A stretch of DNA of 64,000 nucleotides from Deinococcus seoulensis (GTDB lineage: Bacteria; Deinococcota; Deinococci; Deinococcales; Deinococcaceae): the NCBI RefSeq assembly GCF_014648115.1, contig NZ_BMQM01000013.1, positions 50,669 through 114,668 on the forward strand, written 5' to 3'. Under the pieces are notes generated by a model that searched no databases, was not told the origin of the DNA, and worked only from the letters and a program-made list of their open reading frames with translations. Position 1 is the stretch's first letter. Every line of letters begins with the position of its first letter. Positions 8,489-22,071 of this stretch are shown here, piece after piece. A program made the position numbers and the translations under genes.

Positions 8489-8529
8489 GCGGCGGGAGGA
8501 GCAGTCCAGAGCGGCTCTCCTCCCGCCGC
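8489..8529 (+). terminator. Hairpin terminator after the DUF4384 gene
   Basis: A perfect 13-base stem, GCGGCGGGAGGAG paired with CTCCTCCCGCCGC, around a 15-base loop. There is no U-tract. It lies in the 393-base gap 8428-8820, whose only other visible structure is the hairpin and possible promoter near 8598-8635. Confidence 0.7.
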
Positions 8530-8597
8530 GTCCAGCTCAGTTGGGGGACAGGTGTCCGGCCCAGCCGCACACGCACGAGAACAGAACGAACGCCCGT

Positions 8598-8635
8598 TTG
8601 GAAAGGTGCCTCCCGGCTGATACGCTGGGAGGCAC
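8598..8635 (+). promoter_or_regulatory. Possible E1 promoter overlapped by a palindrome
   Basis: TTGGAA at 8598-8603 and TACGCT at 8621-8626 are spaced 17 bases and could be -35 and -10 boxes. A perfect 9-base inverted repeat (GTGCCTCCC 8606-8614, GGGAGGCAC 8627-8635) straddles the -10. This fits an operator or an early hairpin in the leader of the E1 operon. Position and symmetry are the only evidence. Confidence 0.4.
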
Positions 8636-8820
8636 TTCAACATGCCGGGAAGCGCCCGCTTCCTCCCCTGCCCTGCCATGCCCGACGTTCTGCCCTGTCC
8701 CTCCTCCGGCCTGCCCCGTCGCAGTGACCGGCTGCTGAACCAGCGCCGCGCGCCCTGACGCGGCCCGCACCCGCCGCCTCAGATTCCGTGCCCGACCGCC
8801 GCCCCCAGACAGGAGACTTC

Positions 8821-9989
<1,169 letters not shown>

Positions 9990-9993
<4 letters not shown>

Positions 9994-11009
9994 CCGCCCC
10001 TACAACCCACGTCCCACAACCCACAACCCACAAGAACATGACCATGGTCGCCGCCATCAACGACGCCCTCGACATCGCCCTGGCCGCCGACGACACCGTC
10101 CACATCTTCGGCGAGGACGTCGGCGTCATGGGCGGCGTGTTCCGCGCCACCGACGGCCTCCAGGCCAAACACGGCGAAGGGCGCGTGTTCGACACCCCCC
10201 TCGCCGAGGCCGCCATCGTCGGCATGGGCATCGGCATGGGCCTCGCAGGCCTGAAACCCGTCGCGGAAATCCAGTTCGCAGGCTTCCTCTACCCCGCCCT
10301 CGACCAGATCCTCTCCCACCTGGGCCGCTACCGCCACCGCACCCGCAGCCGCTACCACCTCCCCATGGTCATCCGCGCCCCCTACGGCGGCGGCGTCCAC
10401 ACCCCCGAACAACACGCCGACAGCCCCGAAGCGATCCTCGCCCACACCCCCGGCGTCAAAGTCGTCATCCCCAGCACCCCCGCCGACGCCAAAAGCCTGC
10501 TGCTCAGCGCCATCAACGACCCCGACCCCGTCTTCTTCTTCGAACCGATCAAACTGTACCGCTCCACCAAAGAAGACGTGCCCCTCGGCGACGTGCGCAT
10601 CCCGCTCGGCAAGGCCCGCCTCGTCACCCACGGCGACGACGTCACCGTCATCTGCTACGGCGGCATGGTCGAAGTCGCCCAGAAAGCCGCCGCCGCCGCC
10701 CACGCTGCCGGGATCGGCGTCGAAGTCATCGACCTGCGCACCCTCGTCCCCATGGACACCGACACCATCCTGAGCAGCGTGACGAAAACGGGCCGCGTGG
10801 TAGTGGTCACCGAAGCGCCCCGCACCGCCGGATTCCACAGCGAGATCGCCGCCATCATCGCCGAAGAAGCCATCGAGCACCTCCGCGCGCCCATCGTGCG
10901 CGTCACCGGCTACGACGCGCCGTACCCACCATTCACCGCCGTCGAGGACGTGTACCGACCCAACCCCGTGCGGGTGGCGAAGGCGATCCGGCAGGTTATG
11001 AACTACTGA
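9990..11009 (+). CDS. pdhB: 2-oxoacid (pyruvate) dehydrogenase E1 component, beta subunit
   Basis: 339 residues, transketolase-like pyrimidine-binding domain then C-terminal transketolase domain. Conserved stretches include [18 protein letters not shown] [57 protein letters not shown] and [11 protein letters not shown]. It forms the alpha2beta2 E1 with the gene before it; the ATGA overlap at 9990 and AAGGAG upstream show coupling. The first dozen residues ([12 protein letters not shown]) come from a short tandem CCCACAAC run not seen in relatives' cores; an internal ATG ([11 protein letters not shown]) would remove it but has no ribosome site. Confidence 0.87.
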
Positions 11010-11020
11010 ATCTGGAAGGG

Positions 11021-11362
11021 GGGCGCCTGCGGCGGGCTGCCCCACCCCCCAGCCCCCATCCCCAGGGGGGACGGGGGAGCTTACGTTGCACTGGGCAGGT
11101 ATTTCGCTGACTTTCTGGGCGGGTGACTGGCGGGTTCGGCCACTGATGGGGCTGCACGCCTCCGGTGTCGCCGCTTGCGCCCCGCGCGCTGCGCGCTTAT
11201 GAGCGGGTGCGCCTACGCCAACGAATCAAGATGAGCGAGGGGCCGCCCCCGAGCGGTCAGGGCCAATGGCGACGGGCTCGGCTGCCACGACGGTTGCGTG
11301 GCTCTGTGTCCTGGTGCATGTCAGAACGTTCTACTTTTTGGGCTTCAGCAGGGGCGGGCTTC
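11021..11362 (+). repeat. Repeat B, copy 1
   Basis: About 340 bases that fill most of the 438-base gap after the E1 beta gene. It matches the reverse complement of 23194-23537. The best-kept blocks are the C/G-rich start (CCCCACCCCCCAGCCCCCAT), GGGCAGGTATTTC, and the core from CGCGCTGCGCGC through AACGAATCAAGATGAGCGAG to GGCGACGGGCTCGG. The block around 11105-11165 has diverged. It is not clearly coding; small open frames across it exist in both copies but lack a ribosome site. Confidence 0.85.
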
Positions 11363-11447
11363 TTGCGGGTGTCGCGGCGCACTCTTGCCATCCGCATGAT
11401 CTGCGCAACCTTCTCGCCTCAGTGGCAGATCATGAAGGGCAGGGACG

Positions 11448-12737
11448 ATGGAGGGAATGCGTTCCCCTGCCCTGCTGGTGACGGCGGCCCTGCTCGTGGG
11501 GGCGGCCGCGTTCGGTGTTGCGCGCTTCCAGTCGGGTGCGGAGGCGTGGGCGGCCGCCCCTGGGCAGGTCACGGCGCCTGCGCTGCCGCCCGCTGCGGAA
11601 CCTGCGCCCGTCACTCCCGCACCGGGCGAGCCGGAGCCCATCCCGGAGCCCGCACCAGAACCCGTGGAACCGTCGCCTGAACCCGAACCCGTCACGCCCA
11701 CTCCGGTTCAGGTGCCGCCGCCCACGCCGGACGTCACGCCCGCGCCTCCTCCAGCCGCGCCTGCGCGGGTGCTGCCTGCGCGGGCCAGCGTGACGGGCAT
11801 CCGGCACGAGTACCAGCGACTCAATAACTGCGGTCCCGTCACGATCGGCATGGCCCTGAACCGCTGGGGCTCCGCGCTGAACCAGTACGACATCGCCCCG
11901 ACCCTCAAGCCGTCCAAGGGGGACGTGAACGTCTCACCGGAGGAACTCGCGGCGTTCGCGCGGGCGCAGGGCATGGACGTGCACCTCGCACGCGGCGGGG
12001 ACCGGACGCTGCTGCGTTCACTGCTCGCGTCGGGCATCCCGGTGATCGTGGAAACGTGGTTCGTCACGCCGGACTCGGGCGGCATGGGGCACTACCGCCT
12101 GCTGACCGGGTACGACGACCGGGCCGGGCAGTTCAGCGCGCTGGACTCGTACCTGGGGCCGCTGCGGATGGACTACGCGAAGTTCGACGAGCTGTGGCGG
12201 TCGTTCGGGCGCACCTTCCTGATCGTCACGCCACCGTCGAAACGGGCGGCCCTGGCGGGCGTGCTGGGCTGGCGGGCCGACCGCGCGCAGGAGCAGGCGA
12301 GGGCGCTGCGGGGCGCCGAACGCGAGGCGGAACGGCGCAACGACGCCGTGGGCTTCCTGACCCTCGGGCAGGCGCAACTGGAGGCCGGGGACGCCCGCGC
12401 CGCCGCGCGCACCTTCGACCGGGCGTTCGCCGCCGCGCCCGACCGCACCCTGGACCCGACCCGGCCCGCGTGGGTGCAGGGCGGCCTGCCGTGGCGCGCG
12501 CTGTGGTACTCGTTCGGGCCGCTGGAGGCATACACCCGCACCGGGCAGTACGCGCGGGTGCTGACCCTGACGGGCGCGGTGCTGCGCTCGGTGCCCACGC
12601 ACGAGGAAGCGCACTACTGGCGCGCCCGCGCCCTGACCGGCCTGGGCCGCACCGCCGAAGCTCAGGCCGCGTACCGCGAGGCGCTGCGCCTGCGCCCCGG
12701 CTACGCGGAGGCGAGGCAGGGTCTCACGGCGCTGTAA
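11448..12737 (+). CDS. C39-like papain-fold protein with TPR repeats
   Basis: 429 residues. An N-terminal membrane anchor or signal (about 7-25) leads into an 80-residue Pro/Glu/Val-rich spacer (PEPIPEPAPEPVEPSPEPEP). A peptidase C39-like domain (about 120-250) has the expected Cys (NNCGPVTIGMAL, Cys128), His (GMGHYRLL, His215) and Asp (ALDSYLG, near 233). The C-terminal third (about 275-425) has tetratricopeptide-like helices (FLTLGQAQLEAGDARAAART, HYWRARALTGLGRTAEAQAA). No ABC transporter domain is fused, so this is the stand-alone exported type; its substrate is unknown. The Pro-rich spacer suggests it reaches through the cell wall. Start 11448 versus 11457 is uncertain. Confidence 0.75.
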   Translation: MEGMRSPALLVTAALLVGAAAFGVARFQSGAEAWAAAPGQVTAPALPPAAEPAPVTPAPGEPEPIPEPAPEPVEPSPEPEPVTPTPVQVPPPTPDVTPAPPPAAPARVLPARASVTGIRHEYQRLNNCGPVTIGMALNRWGSALNQYDIAPTLKPSKGDVNVSPEELAAFARAQGMDVHLARGGDRTLLRSLLASGIPVIVETWFVTPDSGGMGHYRLLTGYDDRAGQFSALDSYLGPLRMDYAKFDELWRSFGRTFLIVTPPSKRAALAGVLGWRADRAQEQARALRGAEREAERRNDAVGFLTLGQAQLEAGDARAAARTFDRAFAAAPDRTLDPTRPAWVQGGLPWRALWYSFGPLEAYTRTGQYARVLTLTGAVLRSVPTHEEAHYWRARALTGLGRTAEAQAAYREALRLRPGYAEARQGLTAL

Positions 12738-12739
12738 CC

Positions 12740-12789
12740 CCACACAAGGCAGGCCCCGACGTTCAATCGTCGGGGCCTGCCTTGTGTGG
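12740..12789. terminator. Bidirectional hairpin terminator
   Basis: A 22-base perfect stem (12740-12761 with 12768-12789) around the loop TTCAAT, between the convergent C39-like gene and yidC. There is no U-tract on either side. Confidence 0.8.
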
Positions 12790-12796
12790 CGCGCGC

Positions 12797-14427
<1,631 letters not shown>

Positions 14428-14431
<4 letters not shown>

Positions 14432-14709
14432 GGGGTGTTGGGTCGCCTTTTGGGGAAGTGCTCGGGGACCGGGTCGAACCCGCCCGGCACCAGTGGGTTG
14501 CAGCGCAGCACGCGCCAGGAGGCCAGCCACGCGCCCCGCACGGCGCCGTGCCGTTCGATGGCCTGCGCGGCGTACTCCGAGCAGGTGGGCGTGAAGCGGC
14601 AGGTGGGCGCGGGTTTGCGTGGGGACAGCGCCGACTGATAGTACCGGACGGCGCGCAGCAGACCACGGGCCGCGAGTCCCCCGGTGGGGCGCTGGGCGGG
14701 GTCGTTCAC
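14428..14709 (-). CDS. yidD: Membrane protein insertion efficiency factor YidD
   Basis: 93 residues. The conserved core is [14 protein letters not shown], then [20 protein letters not shown], then [17 protein letters not shown], all diagnostic of YidD (DUF37). It is a small membrane-associated protein that aids YidC-dependent insertion. It starts with a GTG at 14709 that overlaps the rnpA stop (GTGA), and its own stop overlaps yidC. It is of normal length. Confidence 0.95.
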
Positions 14710-15281
14710 GCCGGGCCGTCCGGGGGCGCGTCGGTTGCGGTGGGGGCAGGGGCGGGCACGGAAGCAGGTACGTTCCGTGCCAGGCGGACGTTCCCGCCGG
14801 TCTGATCCTGCGCCGGGGTGCCCGGCTCCGGGCTGGCCTGACTCTGCCGGCCCTGATCCTGCCTGTTCTGATCCTGCTTGCCCTGCCCCTGGTTGGCTCT
14901 GGTCTGGTTGCCGCCCGGCCCGCCGCGTTTCACGCGTCCCGGCGCGCGGGAGAGCGCGCGGACCAGGGCGGCCTGCAACTGCTCGAACGGCACGGTCAGC
15001 ACGGCCGGGTTGGGCAGCAGGATCGCGCGGCAGGGGGGCAGACCGCCGGGCAGGGTGCGCAGCGCCTCGCGCATGCGGCGGCGGGCGCGGTTGCGGTCCA
15101 CGGCGCGTTTCAGGGTCTTCTTGCTGACCACCAGACCGATGATCGCGCGGGGCCGCCACGTCTCGCCGTGCCGGGGGCGGTACTCGGTGACGCGCAGCGT
15201 GAACAGCGGGTCGCGGACGGGCACGCCGTGACTGCGGACCTTACGGAATTCCCGGTCGCCACGCAACGAATCCAGCGCCAC
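14706..15281 (-). CDS. rnpA: Ribonuclease P protein component
   Basis: 191 residues from the GTG at 15281. The core (about residues 1-105) has [37 protein letters not shown] (the RNR signature) and a C-terminal helix. It binds the RNase P RNA and helps mature tRNA 5' ends. An unusual C-terminal tail of about 80 residues follows, first Gln/Asn/Asp-rich ([19 protein letters not shown]), then Pro/Ala-rich. The open frame continues upstream to a GTG at 15398 inside rpmH. An ATC at 15332 has GGAG eight bases before it and could be a rare start. The stop overlaps yidD by GTGA. Confidence 0.88.
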   Translation of the reverse strand: MALDSLRGDREFRKVRSHGVPVRDPLFTLRVTEYRPRHGETWRPRAIIGLVVSKKTLKRAVDRNRARRRMREALRTLPGGLPPCRAILLPNPAVLTVPFEQLQAALVRALSRAPGRVKRGGPGGNQTRANQGQGKQDQNRQDQGRQSQASPEPGTPAQDQTGGNVRLARNVPASVPAPAPTATDAPPDGPA

Positions 15282-15357
15282 CGGACGGCGGGGCCGTTCC
15301 TGCGTGGCGCTGGACTGAACTGCACGGGCGATAGGGGTCGCTCCTGAAGGCAGGGGC

Positions 15358-15501
15358 TTACTCGTCGGAGACGGTGAGCTGCTGGCGGCCCTTCGCACGG
15401 CGACGCGCGAGGATGTTACGGCCGGACTTGGTCTTCATGCGGGCGCGGAAGCCGTGGGTCTTGGCGCGCTTGCGGACGTTGGGTTGGTAGGTACGCTTCA
15501 T
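15358..15501 (-). CDS. rpmH: 50S ribosomal protein L34
   Basis: 47 residues, [20 protein letters not shown] onward through [20 protein letters not shown], the standard L34 sequence and length. It is a small basic protein of the large ribosomal subunit. ATG at 15501 is preceded by AAGGAGAGC. It is first in the rpmH-rnpA-yidD-yidC cluster. Confidence 0.98.
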   Translation of the reverse strand: MKRTYQPNVRKRAKTHGFRARMKTKSGRNILARRRAKGRQQLTVSDE

Positions 15502-15557
15502 GATGCTCTCCTTGCTCGCGTGGTGGCCCTGCGCCCTGGGGGCCGGCCCTGCCTCAC

Positions 15558-15585
15558 ACGATAGCGCCCCCCTACGGAGGGCAAA
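15558..15585 (-). promoter_or_regulatory. Possible rpmH promoter
   Basis: On the minus strand TTTGCC (15585-15580) and TATCGT (15563-15558) are spaced 16 bases and lie 57 bases before the rpmH start. The spacing is acceptable; the match is moderate. Confidence 0.35.
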
Positions 15586-15691
15586 CTCCGGGAGTGTATC
15601 ACGGAAGGCCAGCACCGTCCAAGAGGTGGTCCGGGGTGGCAGCGGCCCTGTCCGGCACACACCTGCGCGCGACAGCGGCGGGCAGCCCCGG

Positions 15692-15697
15692 TAAGCT
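15692..15697 (+). promoter_or_regulatory. Leaderless -10 element TAAGCT (comEA)
   Basis: TAAGCT ends six bases before the comEA ATG, so transcription should start at or next to the start codon. Confidence 0.55.
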
Positions 15698-15703
15698 GAC
15701 CGC

Positions 15704-16096
15704 ATGATCAGCACTGACCGGGGCTGGACGGCCCTGCTGACCGCCGGCACGCTGCTGTGCGCGGCCCTGAGCCTGGGCCCGGCGCTGCTGCCGCGCCCGC
15801 AGGTGCCGGCCGTGACGCGCGTGAACCTCCCGCCACCTGCCGCGCCCCCCACCGCCGGGGCCACCCGGGAGCCGCCCAGTTACCCGGCGACGGCCAGCGT
15901 GCAGCCGCTCATCTCGGGGCGGGTGAACCTGAACACGGCCACGCCCGAGCAACTGGAGGCGCTGCCGAAGGTGGGGCCGTCACTGGCGGCGAAGCTGATC
16001 GCGGGCCGTCCGTACCGCTCGCTGGCCGACCTGGACCGCGTGAAGGGCGTCGGGCCGTCCACCCTGAAGACCCTGACGCCGCTGGTGTCGTTCTGA
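15704..16096 (+). CDS. comEA: Competence protein ComEA (helix-hairpin-helix DNA receptor)
   Basis: 130 residues. An N-terminal membrane anchor ([20 protein letters not shown]) and a Pro-rich spacer precede a C-terminal helix-hairpin-helix pair: [20 protein letters not shown] and [20 protein letters not shown]. ComEA binds incoming double-stranded DNA outside the membrane and passes it to the ComEC channel. The comEC gene follows directly, with only an A element between stop and start. ATG at 15704 has a leaderless -10. Confidence 0.92.
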   Translation: MISTDRGWTALLTAGTLLCAALSLGPALLPRPQVPAVTRVNLPPPAAPPTAGATREPPSYPATASVQPLISGRVNLNTATPEQLEALPKVGPSLAAKLIAGRPYRSLADLDRVKGVGPSTLKTLTPLVSF

Positions 16097-16230
16097 AACG
16101 GATTCCGTTTGTTTCGCTGACAATCCGGAACTTCACCGGATTGCCAGCTCCACGTCCGGAACCCGTTTCTCTCCCACTCGCATCCGCTCGGATTGAATGG
16201 TCTTTGCAGCCCATTCAATCGGAGTCCGTA
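16097..16230 (+). repeat. Element A, copy 2 (between comEA and comEC)
   Basis: 134 bases flanked by TGA duplications (16094-16096, the comEA stop; 16231-16233). Hairpin 1 is AATCCGG/CCGGATT and hairpin 2 is GATTGAATGG/CCATTCAATC. Its last base plus the second TGA make the comEC ATG, with GGAG five bases before it, so the element supplies the translation start of comEC. Confidence 0.93.
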
Positions 16231-18518
16231 TGAGCGGACGGCACGCGCCGGGGGTGGGATCAACGCCGCCCCGCACGGCGCCGGGTCCAGCGACCGCTGC
16301 CGTGCCGGTCGGAGCGGCGGCCCGCACGGCGTGGTCGGTTCCGGCGGTGCTGGGCGTGATTGCCGGCATCCTGCTGGCGCTGGGAGTCACGCTGGGCTTC
16401 GGCGGGAACGGCGCGCTGTCCCTGGCGGGGTTGGCCGCGCTGCTGGGGGCGCTGGCGTGGCGCGACCCCCGGCGGGGCCTGCTGCTGGGGCTGGCCGTGG
16501 CGGGCGTGGGGGCGGGGTTCCTGTCGGCGCGCACCGTGCTGGCCCGCCCGGACCCCATGACGCCGTGGCTGGGCGCGCAGGTGACCCTGCGGGGCGAGTG
16601 GGACGGGCAGTTCCTGACGCTGGCCGAGCCGCGCGCGCGGGTGGCGGTCGCGCCGAAACCCACGCAGGGCGCGGGGCAACTGACCGTGTCGGGTCGGCTG
16701 GTCGCGCCGGAGGGACGGCGCACGCCCGGCGGGTTCGATCAGGCGGCGTGGCTGCGCGCGCAGGGAGGGCTGCTGCTGCCCACGCCGGGCGCGGTGCTGG
16801 TCGCGGCGCGCGTGCAGACGCACACGCCGGGGCGGGGGCTGCGCGGCTGGTTCCGGCGCGGCCTGAGCGCCGGACTGGACGACCGGCGCGCGGCGCTGAT
16901 GCAGGCGATCGAACTGGGCGACCGGGGCGACATCAGCCGCGAGGAGTTCGCCGAGGGGTACGCGGTGCGGGACGCCTTTAACCGCGCGGGACTGGCGCAC
17001 CTGATGGCGCTGTCCGGGCAGAACGTCGCGCTGATCACGGGCGTGCTGCTGTGGCTGCTGATCCGCGCCGGGGCGCCGCCCGCGTGGCGTTACGGACTGC
17101 CGGCGGCGCTGCTGCTGCCGTACCTGCTGCTGCTGGTGCAGCCCTCGCCCAGTATCACGCGGGCGGTGATCATGGGCGGCGTGGCACTGGTCGCGCTGGC
17201 GGTGGGGCGCGGGCGTCCCGACCCGCTGGGCCTGATCGCGCTGGCGGCGCTGCTGTGCCTGCTGCTGTTCCCGCTGTGGCTGCTGGACCTGGGCTTCGTC
17301 CTGTCGTTCCTGGCGGTGCTGGCCCTGACCGGCTCGGCGCGGCTGGCCGGGCGGCTCCCGGCGCGCTGGCCGTACGCGCTGCGGCTGGCGGTCGCGGCGA
17401 CCGTGCTGGCGGAACTGGGCACCCTGCCAGTCATTGCGGGCACGTTCGGGCAGGTGCCGCTGGTGGGCCTGCCCGCCAACCTCGTGGCGGGCGTGATCAT
17501 GGCGGCGCTGGTGCCGCTGGGCTTCCTGGCGGGGCTGCTGGGGCCGCTGGCCGCGCCGCTGAACCTGATCAACGGGCCGCTGGCGTCGGCGCTGCTGCTG
17601 GTCGCGCAGACGTTCGGGCAGGCGCCGGTCCTGACCTGGGGCGTGATCGGCCCGGCGGGGTTCGTGGCGTTCGTCACGGCGGCCGGGGCGGGCTGGTTGT
17701 GGCTGCTGGGGCGCGTGCCGGGCCGCGCGGTCATGGGGACGGTGCTGGCGGGCACGCTGCTGACGGCGCTACCCGGCTGGGTTCGGCCCGCGCAGGACAT
17801 CGTGTTCCTGGATGTGGGTCAGGGCGACTGCACGCTGCTGCAGCTGCCGGGTCTGACGGTCCTGATCGACGCGGGCGGCTCGGTCGGCAGTGACTACGAC
17901 GTGGGCGGGCGCACGGTCGTCCCGGCGCTGCGGGCGCTGGGCGTGCGGAAACTGGACGTGGTGATCGCCACGCACGCCGACACCGACCACATCGAGGGCG
18001 TGAGCGGCGTGCTGCGCGGCATGCCGGTCGGGGAGGTGTGGATCGGGCAGCGCAAGACGGACGATCCGGTCCTGACGGCCGTGCTGAACGAGGCGCAGGT
18101 GCGCGGCGTGCCGGTACGCGAGGTGCGGCGCGGTGACCACGTGCAGGCGGGCCGCGCAGCCCTGACGGTCCTGTGGCCCCCCGGCAACGCGTGGAGTACC
18201 GAGGACAACAACAACAGCGTGGCCGTGCGCCTGGATGTGGGCGACTGGCACGCCGCGTTCCTGGGTGACCTGCCCGCCCACGCCGAGGCGGCGCTGAACC
18301 TGGGGCGGCTGAACCTGCTGAAAGTCGCGCATCACGGCAGCCGCTACAGCACGGGCGAGGCCCTGCTGGCGCAGGCGCGCCCGGCCGACGCCGTGATCAG
18401 CGTGGGCCGCAACACCTACGGCCACCCTCACCCGGACGTGCTGGGCAGGCTGGCCGCCGCGAACACCCGCGCGTGGCGCACCGACCAGAGCGGCACGATC
18501 ACCTGGCCGCTGCCGTAA
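16230..18518 (+). CDS. comEC: ComEC/Rec2 DNA internalisation channel
   Basis: 762 residues. An N-terminal pair of membrane helices and a DUF4131-type domain (to about 200) lead to the Competence domain with many helices (about 215-515; [20 protein letters not shown]). A C-terminal metallo-beta-lactamase domain follows (from about 520; [43 protein letters not shown]). The metal-binding HxDxDH is intact, as expected for the three-domain form that may degrade one strand. ComEC is the inner-membrane channel for single-stranded DNA in transformation. The start ATG and its ribosome site are made by the end of element A copy 2. Confidence 0.95.
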   Translation: MSGRHAPGVGSTPPRTAPGPATAAVPVGAAARTAWSVPAVLGVIAGILLALGVTLGFGGNGALSLAGLAALLGALAWRDPRRGLLLGLAVAGVGAGFLSARTVLARPDPMTPWLGAQVTLRGEWDGQFLTLAEPRARVAVAPKPTQGAGQLTVSGRLVAPEGRRTPGGFDQAAWLRAQGGLLLPTPGAVLVAARVQTHTPGRGLRGWFRRGLSAGLDDRRAALMQAIELGDRGDISREEFAEGYAVRDAFNRAGLAHLMALSGQNVALITGVLLWLLIRAGAPPAWRYGLPAALLLPYLLLLVQPSPSITRAVIMGGVALVALAVGRGRPDPLGLIALAALLCLLLFPLWLLDLGFVLSFLAVLALTGSARLAGRLPARWPYALRLAVAATVLAELGTLPVIAGTFGQVPLVGLPANLVAGVIMAALVPLGFLAGLLGPLAAPLNLINGPLASALLLVAQTFGQAPVLTWGVIGPAGFVAFVTAAGAGWLWLLGRVPGRAVMGTVLAGTLLTALPGWVRPAQDIVFLDVGQGDCTLLQLPGLTVLIDAGGSVGSDYDVGGRTVVPALRALGVRKLDVVIATHADTDHIEGVSGVLRGMPVGEVWIGQRKTDDPVLTAVLNEAQVRGVPVREVRRGDHVQAGRAALTVLWPPGNAWSTEDNNNSVAVRLDVGDWHAAFLGDLPAHAEAALNLGRLNLLKVAHHGSRYSTGEALLAQARPADAVISVGRNTYGHPHPDVLGRLAAANTRAWRTDQSGTITWPLP

Positions 18519-18534
18519 GGGGCCACTGCCGCAA

Positions 18535-18577
18535 GGCGTGTGGGCTGCGGGGAGGATGTTCCCGCAGCCCACACGCC
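18535..18577. terminator. Hairpin terminator after comEC
   Basis: A 17-base perfect stem (GGCGTGTGGGCTGCGGG with its complement) and a 9-base loop, between the convergent comEC and MFS genes. No U-tract. Confidence 0.8.
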
Positions 18578-18591
18578 ACCAATGTGTTTCA

Positions 18592-18687
18592 AACGGAACC
18601 CGCTTCGACTCCTACTCGCTCTGCTGCGCAGCTCTACGAGTCCGCTCGGACCCAGCGGCTTTATAAGCCATTCAATCCGAGTCCGTT
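18592..18687 (+). repeat. Element A, copy 3 (internally deleted)
   Basis: 96 bases flanked by TCA duplications (18589-18591, 18688-18690). The right one is the stop codon (TGA) of the MFS gene on the minus strand. The first hairpin is missing, and a short extra stretch with TCTGCTGCGCAGCTC and a second GAGTCCGCTCGGA lies inside. The second hairpin and both ends remain. Confidence 0.85.
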
Positions 18688-20330
<1,643 letters not shown>

Positions 20331-20334
<4 letters not shown>

Positions 20335-20834
20335 GCGCGTTCTCCGGTGGGGGCGGGTGAGGCGTTCAGCGCTTCGTCCAGGGCGTTCAGGGCGTTCAGT
20401 GCGGCCTGGACTTTTTCCGGGGGCAGGTGTCCGAAGTGGGCCTGCACGATGTCCTGGCCGGTGGCGCGGGTGCGGGCGCGGGTCGCCTCGCCCTGCGGGG
20501 TGAGTTGCAGGCGTTGCAGGCGCAGGTCGGCGGGGTCCGTGACGCGCTGCACGAGGCCCGCGCCGACCAGTTTGGTCACGATGCGGGTCACGGTGGGGGC
20601 GGGCAGGTTCTGGCGGGCAGCGACCGCGCCGGGCGTGTCATAGCCGTCCATGATGCTGGCCAGCACCAGCAGTTCCTTGGTGTTCAGGCCCAGGGCGCGT
20701 TCCAGCGGTTCGTCCAGCGCGTGCTTGAAGCGCCGTGAGAAGCGCAGGGTGGTGCGCACCAGCAGGTACAGGGCGTCGCCGGGGTCGCCCGGGCCGGTGC
20801 CGGGGTCGGGGTAGGGGGAGGTCGCAGCACTCAT
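20331..20834 (-). CDS. MarR family transcriptional regulator
   Basis: 167 residues. The winged helix is seen at about 60-125: [39 protein letters not shown] and the wing [18 protein letters not shown]. MarR proteins repress efflux genes and let go when a ligand binds. The gene is coupled to the MFS exporter (ATGA), and a perfect palindrome lies four bases before its start. Autorepression of the pair is therefore likely. The start at 20834 is chosen since the upstream codons cross the palindrome. Confidence 0.9.
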
Positions 20835-20837
20835 TTC

Positions 20838-20856
20838 ATCTGGAAGTATTCCAGAT
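20838..20856. promoter_or_regulatory. Putative MarR operator
   Basis: ATCTGGAA, GTA, TTCCAGAT: a perfect 8-base inverted repeat four bases upstream of the marR-like start codon. Bound repressor would cover the transcription and translation start of the marR-MFS operon. Confidence 0.65.
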
Positions 20857-20919
20857 GGAAGGACGCACAATCGCGCCCTTCGTCACAGAAGCGCGAGTGT
20901 CCATCCCGCCCGGACGCCC

Positions 20920-21387
20920 CTACCGGGCCGGACTCGCCACCCGCAGCGCCTGCACCTGCGCCATGCCGTCCACCTGCTCGGCCAGCCGCACACCGCCCAG
21001 CAGATGCAACGCCAGCGCACGCCCCAGCCAGGGCAGCGCGTCGTCCGGCAGGTCCCCGGGGTCGAACCACCCCACCTCCGAGGTCTTCTCCAGCGGGCGC
21101 GGCGTTCCCACCCAGGTGCGCGCCTCGAAGAACACGTCCAGCCCCTGTGAACCGTCCAGGTCGTAGCGGGCCACGCCCAGGCAGGCCAGCGCCGCCGGGT
21201 CCAGGCTCACGCCCACCTCCTCGGCCGCCTCACGCGCCGCCGCGCCCGCCAGGGTCTCTCCCGCCTCCACATGCCCGCCCGGCAGCCCCCACAGGCCGTC
21301 CGCGTACGACGCGCCGCTGCGCCGCCCCAGCAGCACCCGCCCCTGACCGTCCAGCAGCACCGCCCAGGCCACCAGATGAAACGTCAC
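20920..21387 (-). CDS. Nudix hydrolase (tandem copy 2)
   Basis: 155 residues. The Nudix box is complete: GGHVEAGETLAGAAAREAAE followed by EVGVSL. Nudix enzymes cleave nucleoside diphosphates linked to another group; the substrate here is unknown. It starts with a GTG at 21387 overlapping the stop of its twin (GTGA). Both share LGRR-(S/D)-G-(S/A)-Y and the ending [10 protein letters not shown], so they arose by gene duplication. This copy has a slightly longer C-terminus. Confidence 0.85.
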   Translation of the reverse strand: MTFHLVAWAVLLDGQGRVLLGRRSGASYADGLWGLPGGHVEAGETLAGAAAREAAEEVGVSLDPAALACLGVARYDLDGSQGLDVFFEARTWVGTPRPLEKTSEVGWFDPGDLPDDALPWLGRALALHLLGGVRLAEQVDGMAQVQALRVASPAR

Positions 21388-21830
21388 GCGATCCCCCGCG
21401 CCTGCCGCACGTCGGACAGCTGCTCGGTCACGAACACACCCCGGTTCAGGTGCGCGTCCAGCAGCGGCGCCAGCCACGGCAACGCGTCGTCCGGCAGGTC
21501 ACCCGGCGCGAACCACGCGACCTCGGAGGTCTTGTGCAGCGGCTGCGGCACGCCCACCCAGTCCGGCGCACGGAACAGGAAGTCCGTGCCCTGCGCGCCG
21601 TCCACCTCGTACCTCCGCACGCCCAGCACCCGCAGGCCGGTCGGGTCCAGGGTCAGCCCCACCTCCTCCCAGACCTCACGCGCCGCCGCCTCGGGCAGAC
21701 CCTCGCCCGGCTCCACCTGACCGCCCGGCAGGCCCCACAACCCGTGCCCGTACGCCGACCCGTCCCGGCGGCCCAGCAGCACCCGGCCCCGCTCATCCTG
21801 CACGACCACCCACACCAGCAGATTCCGCAT
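21384..21830 (-). CDS. Nudix hydrolase (tandem copy 1)
   Basis: 148 residues beginning [20 protein letters not shown]. The Nudix box is [20 protein letters not shown] followed by EVGLTL, complete. It is the first gene of the duplicated pair and is divergent from the thiamine operon, with the TPP riboswitch promoter in the 88 bases between. Deinococcus genomes carry many Nudix hydrolases. The substrate cannot be predicted. ATG 21830 is chosen because the fold begins there and the upstream extension is Cys/Gly-rich non-coding sequence. Confidence 0.87.
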   Translation of the reverse strand: MRNLLVWVVVQDERGRVLLGRRDGSAYGHGLWGLPGGQVEPGEGLPEAAAREVWEEVGLTLDPTGLRVLGVRRYEVDGAQGTDFLFRAPDWVGVPQPLHKTSEVAWFAPGDLPDDALPWLAPLLDAHLNRGVFVTEQLSDVRQARGIA

Positions 21831-21902
21831 GACCCAGCGTGGCACGCGCCGCGCCCCGCAACCGCAACAGGTGACGCAGGACACCCCCCACGCGGCCTGC
21901 GC

Positions 21903-21908
21903 TATCCT
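21903..21908 (+). promoter_or_regulatory. Likely -10 element TATCCT of the thiamine operon
   Basis: TATCCT lies ten bases before the first base of the TPP aptamer P1 stem, the right place for transcription to begin at the riboswitch. No convincing -35 is seen. Confidence 0.45.
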
Positions 21909-21917
21909 GCCGGATGC

Positions 21918-22063
<146 letters not shown>

Positions 22064-22071
22064 ACTTTCTT

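Noticed and set aside
11165..11680. Open frame across repeat B (RVRLRQRIKMSEGPPPS-like), also present in copy 2
   Set aside because: It is shared because the DNA repeat is shared; the two frames diverge, and there is no ribosome site.
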